Shown here: positions 33,503-40,973 of the stretch, one piece after another
How positions within the stretch are numbered: position 1 is the first letter of the stretch
Layout: each line of letters starts with the position of its first letter
Assembly (NCBI RefSeq): GCF_002252635.1
Contig: NZ_NQKX01000013.1
Location: 1-44,849, forward strand
DNA: 44,849 nucleotides
Source of the DNA: Synechococcus sp. MW101C3
Lineage (GTDB): Bacteria > Cyanobacteriota > Cyanobacteriia > PCC-6307 > Cyanobiaceae
Direction of reading: 5' to 3'
Made by a program: the position numbers and the translations under genes
The notes under the pieces: generated by a model
The model's database searches: none
Told to the model about the DNA's origin: nothing
The model's input: only the letters and a program-made list of their open reading frames with translations

Positions 33503-35203
33503 TCAGAAACGGAAGGTGGTCTGCACGAGGCCGCCGAACACGTTGAAGGTCTGGTCGGCGCCGGTTTGCTGGCCGAGCGGGCGGCTGAGGTAGAAGATCG
33601 CCGGGGTGACGGAGATGTTGTCGGTCACCTGGAACTTGTACCACCATTCCCAGACGAAGTTGCCGTCGTTCGGGGTGGTTTCCAGGCCCGAGGTCGTGCC
33701 GGACTTCAGCTGGGTGGCGAACACCGGCTGGCCCACCGCCATACCGGCGGCGTTGCCCTTGGCGAACACATCAGACCATTCCAAGCCGACGAACCAGCTT
33801 TGCGACTCGCTCACGAAGGGGGTAGCGAACTCAACGCCGCTGGCTTGGGTCTCGTTGCCGGAGAGGCTGTTGAGACCCCAACCAATGCTGATGGAGGGGA
33901 TGAAACCGCTCTTCTTGGGCTGCCAATAGGCGTTGACTGCCACGCTGTTGGAATCACCGTTGGCCAGGAACCAGCTGTTGGAAGCGGCGAAGTTGGTGCC
34001 GCGACGGAAGTTGGTGGCCTGTTGGCCGTAGCGGTAAGCCGCTGAGATGTTCCACTGTGGGGTGGTGTAGTTCAGCTGAGCGAGGAAGTTGCCGCGGGCG
34101 CAATCGGTGCCGATGCCACCTTCATCGCTGGAGCAGCTGAAGGGGTTGCCATCGAACGAAGTGCCCGAATCACCCTGCTGCGCCACATAGCTGGCGCCGG
34201 CGCTGAAGCGACCTTTGCCCTTGGGAACGTTCTGCCGCCAGGTGATAGCAGCAGCAGCGCCAGTGGCCTTGTTGTAGACGCCGGGAGCACCGTGAAGGGT
34301 GAAGAGATCAAGGATCTTGTCGCCCTTGCCGTACACCGACGGGGTGACCGCCAGCATTTCGGTGTTCCGGGCCTTGGGACCAACGGTGATCGCTACGTCG
34401 CGACCAACAGGGAAGCGATACCAGAGACGGTCGATGCCGACCACATCGGAGCAGTTCCGGTTGCCGGTGCAGCTCGTCTGACCAAAGCCGTTGCTGGCGA
34501 TGTCCAGAGCGGTGAGGTTGAGACCGTTGCCATTAAAGGCGTTGTTGAAGTTGCCGGAGCGCAGGCGGGTATAGAGCTGATCTTTGCCCGTGAAGCTGGT
34601 GATGAAGTTCAGGCGAACGTCATAGTTGAACGAGGTGGCACCGAAGCGAGCGTTGTAGTTCTCGCTGTCATTGCCACTGGTGATTGAGGATGTCCTGAAG
34701 CGCCCACTCGTGCTGTTGCCACCGGCGTTGACAGCACCCAGCACGAAGGTGGCCTGACCCTGGAGCTTGGTGGTGGTGGAGAACTGGGTAGCTTCCAGCT
34801 CACCCACTTTGGCTTCGAGGCCATCCACCCGGCCCTTGAGAACGGCCAGTTCGGCTTCGAATTCCTTGAGCAGGCGGCGCAGCTCGTCGGTCACCTCGGT
34901 GATGCGATCGAGGCAGGCATTGAGCAGAGCGGCGGCTTCCCAGCGGCTGAGGGCCTGCTTGCCGCGGAAGGTGCCGTCGGGATAGCCAGCGACGCAGCCG
35001 TAGCGCTCGATCAGGTTCGAGAGCGCCTGATAGGCCCACTCGGTGGGCTGAACATCAGAAAACTGATTGATGCTGGTGACCTGTTCCTTGACATTGGCAT
35101 AGCGATTGACGCCATCCATGTTCAGCTCTGAGGCCGAAGCTGCCACGGGGGCGAGCAGGCCAAGAGCGGCAGGAGCCAGCAACAAGTGCTGAATGCGATT
35201 CAT
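33503..35203 (-). CDS. SLH-OprB iron uptake porin (copy 1)
   Basis: 566-residue outer-membrane porin of the cyanobacterial SomA/SomB type. Order: signal peptide (MNRIQHLLLAPAALGLLAPVAASA), an SLH domain (about 45-110, FSDVQPTEWAYQALSNLIERYG...) that anchors to peptidoglycan, a coiled coil (RRLLKEFEAELAVLKGRVDG), then an OprB-like 16-strand barrel ending in Phe (VQTTFRF), as outer-membrane insertion requires. The 35410 frame extension is unlike the family. Its RBS lies in GTGTGAGGAC, shared with copy 2. The N-terminal third is nearly identical in DNA to copy 2, the barrel is not. Confidence 0.95.
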   Translation of the reverse strand: MNRIQHLLLAPAALGLLAPVAASASELNMDGVNRYANVKEQVTSINQFSDVQPTEWAYQALSNLIERYGCVAGYPDGTFRGKQALSRWEAAALLNACLDRITEVTDELRRLLKEFEAELAVLKGRVDGLEAKVGELEATQFSTTTKLQGQATFVLGAVNAGGNSTSGRFRTSSITSGNDSENYNARFGATSFNYDVRLNFITSFTGKDQLYTRLRSGNFNNAFNGNGLNLTALDIASNGFGQTSCTGNRNCSDVVGIDRLWYRFPVGRDVAITVGPKARNTEMLAVTPSVYGKGDKILDLFTLHGAPGVYNKATGAAAAITWRQNVPKGKGRFSAGASYVAQQGDSGTSFDGNPFSCSSDEGGIGTDCARGNFLAQLNYTTPQWNISAAYRYGQQATNFRRGTNFAASNSWFLANGDSNSVAVNAYWQPKKSGFIPSISIGWGLNSLSGNETQASGVEFATPFVSESQSWFVGLEWSDVFAKGNAAGMAVGQPVFATQLKSGTTSGLETTPNDGNFVWEWWYKFQVTDNISVTPAIFYLSRPLGQQTGADQTFNVFGGLVQTTFRF

Positions 35204-35207
35204 GAGA

Positions 35208-35218
35208 GTCCTCACACC
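35208..35218 (-). promoter_or_regulatory. RBS with Yfr1-complementary block, porin 1
   Basis: The mRNA reads GGTGTGAGGAC just before the ATG. GAGG is the Shine-Dalgarno, and GTGTGAGGA is complementary to the conserved unpaired UCCUCACAC of sRNA Yfr1, which is reported to target porin mRNAs in Prochlorococcus. Assignment is by motif only. Confidence 0.55.
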
Positions 35219-35303
35219 AATTGAGGGGATGCTTCTGTAGTGAAGCCTGCAAATTGTATGAACTGACAACGCGTATAGCCTGGCTTGAGCTACCCGAGCA
35301 TGT

Positions 35304-35353
35304 ATTCCAGGCGACATTCCATGCCTCCCCTGAAGTGGGGCCCAGCCTGGAAT
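35304..35353. repeat. Inverted repeat in porin 1 upstream region
   Basis: ATTCCAGGC (35304-35312) and GCCTGGAAT (35345-35353) are perfect 9-bp arms; inside lies a CCCC(tgaagt)GGGG stem. It is located between the porin 2 terminator and the porin 1 start. No T-run follows, so it looks like RNA structure or a protein site, not a terminator. Confidence 0.5.
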
Positions 35354-35362
35354 CCAGCCAAC

Positions 35363-35387
35363 AAAAAGCCCCACCAGATGGCGGGGC
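35363..35387 (-). terminator. Intrinsic terminator downstream of porin 2
   Basis: Minus-strand stem GCCCCGCC/GGTGGGGC (35387-35368, loop ATCT, one G-U) followed by five T (35367-35363). It lies about 100 nt after the porin 2 stop. Confidence 0.9.
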
Positions 35388-35412
35388 GAAAGAACTGAAT
35401 GCTTCGTCAAGG

Positions 35413-35478
35413 TTCACTTGAATCGACGTAGTCGCCTGAGCAATGTGTGAGGGGCTCAGAGGAGACGATTCAAGTGAA
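35413..35478 (-). other. Long hairpin in porin 2 3' UTR
   Basis: Perfect 13-bp arms TTCACTTGAATCG (35413-35425) and CGATTCAAGTGAA (35466-35478) enclose a 40-nt loop with an inner CTGAGC/GCTCAG stem. It begins 12 nt after the stop codon and is followed by the intrinsic terminator, so it is part of the mRNA tail. Confidence 0.75.
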
Positions 35479-35489
35479 GGAAGGCAGAA

Positions 35490-37091
35490 TCAGAACTTGA
35501 AGGTGGTCTTGACGATACCGCCGAAGTTGCTGAACGATTCGTTGTTGAACTTCTGATCTTGACCGAGAGGAGCGCTCAGGTAGTAGATCGCAGGAGTCAC
35601 GCTGATGTTATCGGTGACCTGGAACTTGTACCACCACTCCCAGGCATAGTTGCCGTCATTGGGTGACAGGGTGTCGTTGTCGCCCGACTTCGTGAGGAAG
35701 GTGGGCTGACCGACGGCCATACCGAGGGAGTTGCCCTTGATGAACACATCGCTCCACTGAAGACCGACGTACCAAGACTGGGTCTGAGCACCGTCGATCA
35801 CACTCTCGAGAGAACCGGCGGAAGCAGAGTCAGCGCTGTGGCCGTTGATGCCCCAACCGGCGCTGATCGAAGGGATCCAGCCGGAGTTGGAGGGCTGCCA
35901 GTAACCGCTGATGCCCACCGAGCTCACCGAGGTGGAGAGCCCGAAGCCGGTGACGGCCAGAGGGGTGCCATTGCCGCTGTAGAGGCCAGCCTGACCACCC
36001 TCAGGGGTGGTGTAGACGTAGGCCACAGCCAGGCCCCAGTTGGGCTGGGTGTAAGCAATCTGGGCAGTACCCGTTTGGGCTGCGCCAGAGGTGCCGATGC
36101 CACCTTCGCTCGGGTTGCCCGAGTCACCGTTGGCAGAGACGTAGTTGGCGCTGATGGTCCAGCCACCGCTCTTCCACCACAGACCGGCACCTGCACCAAG
36201 GTTCAGGCTGTAAGCGCCAGGAGCACCGGCGTAGGTGAAGATGTCGAGGACGGTGTCAGCGGGGTACACGCTGGGCCAGACGGCCAGCATGTCGTCCTGA
36301 CGGACACGGCCACCAACGGTGGCGGTGAAGCCGGTGCCGATGGGGAATTGATAGAAGAGGCGGTTGATCGCGACCACGTCGCCGCAATCAGCGCCGGTGC
36401 CACAGTTCTCCTCGAAGGCAGCTTCAAGGGCGTTCAGGCCAACGACCGGACCGCCGGCCCAGGGGCCGTCAGCAAAGTTGCCGGCGCGCAGGCGGGTGCG
36501 CAGCAGGTCCTTGCCGGTGAAGCTGGTATCGAAGTTGAGCTGGATGTCGTAGTTGAAGGCCGTGGCGCCTTGCAGAGCGCGGGCTGCGTCCACAAGACCG
36601 TCGCTGGAGCCGCTGTAGGAGTTGGCGCCGACCACGAAGGTGGCCTTACCGTTCAGCTTGGTGGTGGTGGAGAACTGGCTGGCTTCCAGCTCGCCGACTT
36701 TGGCTTCGAGGCCATCAACCCGGCCCTTGAGCACGGCCAGTTCAGCTTCGAATTCCTTGAGCAGGCGGCGCAGCTCGTCGGTCACCTCGGTGATGCGGTC
36801 GAGGCAGGCGTTGAGCAGAGCAGCGGCTTCCCAGCGGCTGAGGGCTTTCTTGCCGCGGAAGGTGCCGTCGGGATAGCCAGCGACGCAGCCGTAGCGCTCG
36901 ATCAGGTTCGAGAGCGCCTGGTAGGCCCACTCAGTGGGCTGAACGTCGGAGAACTGGTTGATGCTGGTGACTTGCTCCTCAGAGGCGTACTGGTTGACGC
37001 CGTCGAGGTTGAGCTCTGCAGCAGACACGGCCATCGGGGAGAGAAGCCCCAGAGCGGCAGGTGCCAGCAGCAGTTGCTGGAAGAGTTTCAT
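35490..37091 (-). CDS. SLH-OprB iron uptake porin (copy 2)
   Basis: 533-residue paralogue of copy 1: signal peptide (MKLFQQLLLAPAALGLLSPMAVSA), SLH domain (FSDVQPTEWAYQALSNLIERYG), coiled coil, OprB barrel ending in Phe (VKTTFKF). Predicted to form trimeric channels for iron or small solutes. ATG 37091 is preceded by GTGTGAGGAC; the extension to 37217 has no signal-peptide character. It is separated from copy 1 by 286 bp that includes its own terminator, so each porin is its own transcription unit. It has two cysteines in an extracellular-type loop (ENCGTGADCGDV). Confidence 0.95.
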   Translation of the reverse strand: MKLFQQLLLAPAALGLLSPMAVSAAELNLDGVNQYASEEQVTSINQFSDVQPTEWAYQALSNLIERYGCVAGYPDGTFRGKKALSRWEAAALLNACLDRITEVTDELRRLLKEFEAELAVLKGRVDGLEAKVGELEASQFSTTTKLNGKATFVVGANSYSGSSDGLVDAARALQGATAFNYDIQLNFDTSFTGKDLLRTRLRAGNFADGPWAGGPVVGLNALEAAFEENCGTGADCGDVVAINRLFYQFPIGTGFTATVGGRVRQDDMLAVWPSVYPADTVLDIFTYAGAPGAYSLNLGAGAGLWWKSGGWTISANYVSANGDSGNPSEGGIGTSGAAQTGTAQIAYTQPNWGLAVAYVYTTPEGGQAGLYSGNGTPLAVTGFGLSTSVSSVGISGYWQPSNSGWIPSISAGWGINGHSADSASAGSLESVIDGAQTQSWYVGLQWSDVFIKGNSLGMAVGQPTFLTKSGDNDTLSPNDGNYAWEWWYKFQVTDNISVTPAIYYLSAPLGQDQKFNNESFSNFGGIVKTTFKF

Positions 37092-37094
37092 TGT

Positions 37095-37104
37095 GTCCTC
37101 ACAC
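37095..37104 (-). promoter_or_regulatory. RBS with Yfr1-complementary block, porin 2
   Basis: The mRNA reads GTGTGAGGAC four bases before the ATG, the same 10-mer as in porin 1, although the surrounding leaders differ. Confidence 0.55.
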
Positions 37105-37124
37105 AAAAAGGGGCGCAATGCGCC
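37105..37124 (-). other. Palindrome plus U-tract in porin 2 leader
   Basis: On the minus strand GGCGCATTGCGCC (37124-37112) is followed by CCTTTTTG. It is a small terminator-like structure ending 14 nt before the ATG, so it could attenuate transcription or expose the RBS. The stem is only 5-6 bp, and no alternative pairing was found. The rest of the gap to 37312 shows nothing I recognise. Confidence 0.35.
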
Positions 37125-37312
37125 GACCACATCTTCACGGCAGTTCAAGCAGCCACCAGGCCGGATGTGACAGAAATGACAATGGACAGTGAGCGCCATG
37201 GCTTGCCAGGCCGCCATCGGGCGAGCACCGGCCGGTCCAGAGTGAGGGGCCCGGCCCGCAGACCCTGGCTTTCCGTTCTTCTCGCCCCTGGCTGTGGTGG
37301 CTGGGTCTGGGC

Positions 37313-39376
37313 GTGATCTGGCTGGCGGGCACCTTCGCCGACCGGCTCTGGTTGCAGCTCGACCAGCGGCTGCCTGCCTGGGATCAGGCCGAATACATCA
37401 ACAGCGCCGTGGACCATGGCCGCGCCTTGGGACTGCTGGCCGGCGGCGGCTGGCAGGGGTGGAGCGCCCTGCTCGATCTCTCCCCGAAGATTCCCCCGCT
37501 GGCCAGCCTGGTCAATGGCAGCGTGATGGCCTTCAGCGGCGACAGCCCCGATCAGGCCAGCTGGGCGCTTGCTATCTGGCAGCTGCTGTTGCTGGCGGTG
37601 GTGGCCTGCTGGGGCCGGCAGCTGGGCGGGCCGCGCTTCGGCCTGCTGGCCGCCGCGCTCGTGTGCCTGGCGCCGGCCCTGGCAGCGCTGCGGGTGGATT
37701 TCACCCTCGACCTTCCACTCACCGCCACCGCCATGCTTGCCCTCTGGCGGCTGGGGTGCTGGTACGCCCCCGCCCCGAGGGGCGGACGCTGGAGCCAGGC
37801 GCTGGTGGCGGCAGCGGCGGTGGCCACCGCGGTGATGGTGAAGCAGAGCGCCCTGCTGGTGCTGTTGCTGCCATGCCTGTGGGCGGCGGGCACCGGGCTG
37901 GGCCAGCCGCAGCGCCGCCTGCAGACCCTGGCCGCCCTGGCCCTGGTGCTGACCGTGGCCCTGCCCTGGCTGAAGCACAACTGGATCACCACCCTCGGCG
38001 GGACCAACCGGGCGGTGATCGAATCGGGCGCCGCCGAAGGGGATCCATCGCCCCTGAGCCTGGCCAGCCTCTTCTGGTATCCAAGGCTCTTCCCGGCCCA
38101 GCTCGGTGCGCCGATGCTCGCTGTCGGTGCAGCCGGAGGGGCACTGGCCCTTTGGCAGCGCAGACGCCCTGCTGATGCTGCTGCTGAGCCGCCCGATCAG
38201 GACTCAGGGCCGCCTACGGAATCCGGTGGCACGGGCTCCGGCTGGGGGTGGCTGCTGGGTTGCGCCCTCGCCGGCTGGTTGGTCACCAGCCTCAGCCCGA
38301 ACAAGGATCCGCGTTACATCGCGCCGGTGCTGCCGCTGCTGGTGCTGCTGCTGGCACGGGGTTGGTGGGTGCTGCTGCAGGCGGCCCGTGCCCGCTTCGG
38401 ACCCTGGCTGGGGGCCGTGCTGCTGGGGGTAGGCCTGCTGGGAACGGGTGCCACCACCGCCTCAGAGCGTGTCGGCGAGCTGGAGCGGCGCGCGGAGTCC
38501 CCGGTGCCTGAGGCGATCGAGGCGGTGCGTCAACGCGTGGGCACAGCTCCCACCACCGTGCTGGTGATCCCCAGCACCGCTGAGGTCAACCAGCACAACG
38601 TGAGCACCTTCGGACGCCTGGGGGGCGGGCAGATCCTCGGGCGGGAAAGCGGGAAGCAGAAACGGGAGCATGACCTGGTGCTGCAGCAGGCCCAGTGGCT
38701 ACTGCTGGCCAGCGGCGACCAGGGCACGAAGCGCAAGGAATCCAGGCAGCTGAGCCGGAGCGTGCGCAGCGATGGCCGCTTCGAGCGCGTGGGCAGCTGG
38801 CCGTGGACCAAGGGCCGCCAGCTCGAACTCTGGCAACGTCGCGCCGCTGCGCCCGCGGCCGTGCCGTTCGATCGCCGCTTCATCACACTCGCCCGCGGCC
38901 TGGAGCAGGGCCCGGCCGGCCTGGGTGCCGTGTTCGACGCGATCGGACCGGAACACCAGCTGGACGGGCATTTCCTTTACCAAGCACGTGTGCGCCGCTG
39001 GGCGGAGGCCCGCCTCAGCGCCAACCCCAACGACCGCGAGGCGCTCTGGGCACTGGCGCTGCTGGACGTGCTGCTCAACCGGCCCGCCGCGGCGGAAGGC
39101 TGGTTCAAACAGCTGGAGGCGGTGGACCCGGCCAACCCGTGGCCGAGCGCCTACCGCTCCGTGGTGCTGCTGGCCGATTGGCGCCCCTGGCAGGCGGCGG
39201 CGGTGGCCGAGGCGGCGCGCCTGCGCCACGACGAACCGGTGCTGGACGGGCTGATCCATGTGGCCGGCGTCCTCGGCGGCGATCTGCGCCGCCTCCCTGG
39301 CACCCGCGCCGCCGTCGAGGCGGCGATCGCCTCGGTGGAGGCGCGCATCGAGGCCGGCGCCAAAGAGGGCCGGTAG
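37313..39376 (+). CDS. GT39/ArnT-like membrane glycosyltransferase, with C-terminal repeat tail
   Basis: 687 residues. N-terminal part: about ten TM helices of the PMT/ArnT type, with the acidic periplasmic loop AWDQAEYINSAVDHG after TM1 and DFTLDLPL later. These enzymes move a sugar from a polyprenyl-phosphate donor to a lipid, protein or glycan outside the inner membrane. The last ~200 residues are soluble and TPR-like (LSANPNDREALWALALLDVLLNRPAAAEGWF). The start is unsure: the annotated GTG at 37313 falls inside TM1, and the open frame extends upstream as TLAFRSSRPWLWWLGLG without an ATG, GTG or TTG. First gene of a four-gene run. Confidence 0.82.
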   Translation: MIWLAGTFADRLWLQLDQRLPAWDQAEYINSAVDHGRALGLLAGGGWQGWSALLDLSPKIPPLASLVNGSVMAFSGDSPDQASWALAIWQLLLLAVVACWGRQLGGPRFGLLAAALVCLAPALAALRVDFTLDLPLTATAMLALWRLGCWYAPAPRGGRWSQALVAAAAVATAVMVKQSALLVLLLPCLWAAGTGLGQPQRRLQTLAALALVLTVALPWLKHNWITTLGGTNRAVIESGAAEGDPSPLSLASLFWYPRLFPAQLGAPMLAVGAAGGALALWQRRRPADAAAEPPDQDSGPPTESGGTGSGWGWLLGCALAGWLVTSLSPNKDPRYIAPVLPLLVLLLARGWWVLLQAARARFGPWLGAVLLGVGLLGTGATTASERVGELERRAESPVPEAIEAVRQRVGTAPTTVLVIPSTAEVNQHNVSTFGRLGGGQILGRESGKQKREHDLVLQQAQWLLLASGDQGTKRKESRQLSRSVRSDGRFERVGSWPWTKGRQLELWQRRAAAPAAVPFDRRFITLARGLEQGPAGLGAVFDAIGPEHQLDGHFLYQARVRRWAEARLSANPNDREALWALALLDVLLNRPAAAEGWFKQLEAVDPANPWPSAYRSVVLLADWRPWQAAAVAEAARLRHDEPVLDGLIHVAGVLGGDLRRLPGTRAAVEAAIASVEARIEAGAKEGR

Positions 39377-39403
39377 CCTCCTGCCCACGCCTGAACTCTG
39401 CTG

Positions 39404-40969
39404 ATGGCCCCTGCGGCGCCAGCTTCCCCTTCCAAGCCCGGCGCGGCCCTGCCGTTGTGGTTGCCACTGCTGGTGGGGGCCGGGTTGCGGCTGATCCAGA
39501 TCCAGGCCCCGGTCCTCGGCATCCACAGCTGGAGGCAGGCAGACACGGCGGCGATGGCTCGCAACTTCGCCGAGCAGGGCATGAACCTGCTCACACCCCA
39601 GATCGACTGGGGCGGCGCCGGCAGCGGCGTGGTGGAAGCGGAATTTCCCTTGTATCCCTACAGCGTTGCCCTGCTCTACCGCCTGTTCGGGGTGCAGGAA
39701 TGGCTGGCGCGGGGCCTCTCCGTGCTCTGCAGCCTGCTCACGATCGTGCTGGTGGTGCGGATCGGCCGCCAGCTGCTGGGGGAGCGGGCCGGCTGGTGGG
39801 GCGGACTGTTCTATGCGGTGTTGCCGATTTCGGTGTTCTACGGGCGCACGGTGCAGCCGGAGGCGACGCTGATGCTGCTGGCGGCTCTGGCCCTGGAGCG
39901 CTTTCTGGCCTGGCTGCGCACCGGCAGGCTGGCAGCCCTGGGAATCTCCTGGCTGGCCTTCACCGCCGCCTGTCTGATCAAAGTTCTGCCGTTCGTGTGG
40001 CTGGGCCTGCCGTTGCTATGGCTATGGGGCCAGGCCCACCAGTGGAGGATCCTCCGGCGATCAGGCAGCTGGATGTTTGCCCTGTCGGCGGTGGTGGTGA
40101 CGGCGGCCTGGTACTGGCATGCCCACAAACTGGGGCAGGCCAGCGGCCTCAGCTTCGGCTTCTGGGGAGGCGAGGCCAACCGTTATAGCTGGGCCGACCT
40201 TTTCGCGCCTGGCTACTGGCTCGGCCTTGGCCTGAGGGTGGCCGTGCGCAACCTGGCGGTGCTGGGGGTGCCGTTGCTGGTGCTCGGCCTGCTGCCGCGC
40301 GGGAATGGCGACGCCGCTGCCAATCGAGGCGCCGCTGCCCCCCCCGACGCCCTGCCGGGGCCACAGGCGCAGGTGCTGCCGGTGGGGCTGGTGGCCGTGC
40401 TGCTGGCCGGAGCTCTGGCACCTGAATCCAGCGCGGTGCATGAGTATTACCAACTGCCGCTGATGCTGTTCGCCTGCCCAATGATGGGCCTGGGCTGGGT
40501 GCGGCTGCGGCGCCAGGCCGGTGTCTGGGGGCGGCAGGGGGCCTGGGCACTGCTCACGCTGCTGGTCGTGGTGAGCCTCACGGTGCTGGCTGTGGATTAC
40601 TGGAGTCGGGAGCGGGTGGCCGGATCCCCGGTGTGGGAGCTGGCGCAGCAGATCCAGGCGCGCACACCGCCCGGGGCCAGAGTCGTGGTGATGAGCGGTT
40701 CCGACCCCACTGTTCTTTATCTCGCCAACCGCAAGGGATGGCTGGTGAGTCCCAAGCGGCTGATGCGGCGTGATGCGGCAGCCTGGCGAGCCGACGGCGC
40801 CGATGCCCTGGCCGGCAGTTATGCGGTGATCGAAAGCTATGCGCCCTTCCCCGAAGGCGAGGCCAAAACGCGCTTGAAACGCTGGGTCTGCGACCAGCCA
40901 CCGGGCTGCCAGAGCGGGCCCGGTTTCGTGATTCCGCTGGCTCCAGGGGCCGGGCGGCCGGCAGGCTGA
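39404..40969 (+). CDS. GT39/ArnT-like membrane glycosyltransferase
   Basis: 521 residues with about ten TM helices. The loop after TM1 reads GIHSWRQADTAAMARNFAEQG, a common variant of the GT39 acidic loop; the GRTVQPEATLMLLAALALERFL segment is also typical. It starts 27 bp after the preceding gene and ends 4 bp before the next. TAGCCT at 39374-39379, overlapping the upstream stop, lies 24 nt before the ATG and could be an internal promoter. The acceptor is unknown. Confidence 0.88.
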   Translation: MAPAAPASPSKPGAALPLWLPLLVGAGLRLIQIQAPVLGIHSWRQADTAAMARNFAEQGMNLLTPQIDWGGAGSGVVEAEFPLYPYSVALLYRLFGVQEWLARGLSVLCSLLTIVLVVRIGRQLLGERAGWWGGLFYAVLPISVFYGRTVQPEATLMLLAALALERFLAWLRTGRLAALGISWLAFTAACLIKVLPFVWLGLPLLWLWGQAHQWRILRRSGSWMFALSAVVVTAAWYWHAHKLGQASGLSFGFWGGEANRYSWADLFAPGYWLGLGLRVAVRNLAVLGVPLLVLGLLPRGNGDAAANRGAAAPPDALPGPQAQVLPVGLVAVLLAGALAPESSAVHEYYQLPLMLFACPMMGLGWVRLRRQAGVWGRQGAWALLTLLVVVSLTVLAVDYWSRERVAGSPVWELAQQIQARTPPGARVVVMSGSDPTVLYLANRKGWLVSPKRLMRRDAAAWRADGADALAGSYAVIESYAPFPEGEAKTRLKRWVCDQPPGCQSGPGFVIPLAPGAGRPAG

Positions 40970-40973
40970 GCCC

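Noticed and set aside
35204-37312. Fur box near the iron uptake porins
   Set aside because: No AT-rich 19-bp GATAAT-type palindrome could be found in either upstream region.
35838-37316. 492-residue plus-strand frame over porin 2
   Set aside because: Antisense of the porin; Val/Gly/Ala-rich translation with no motif.
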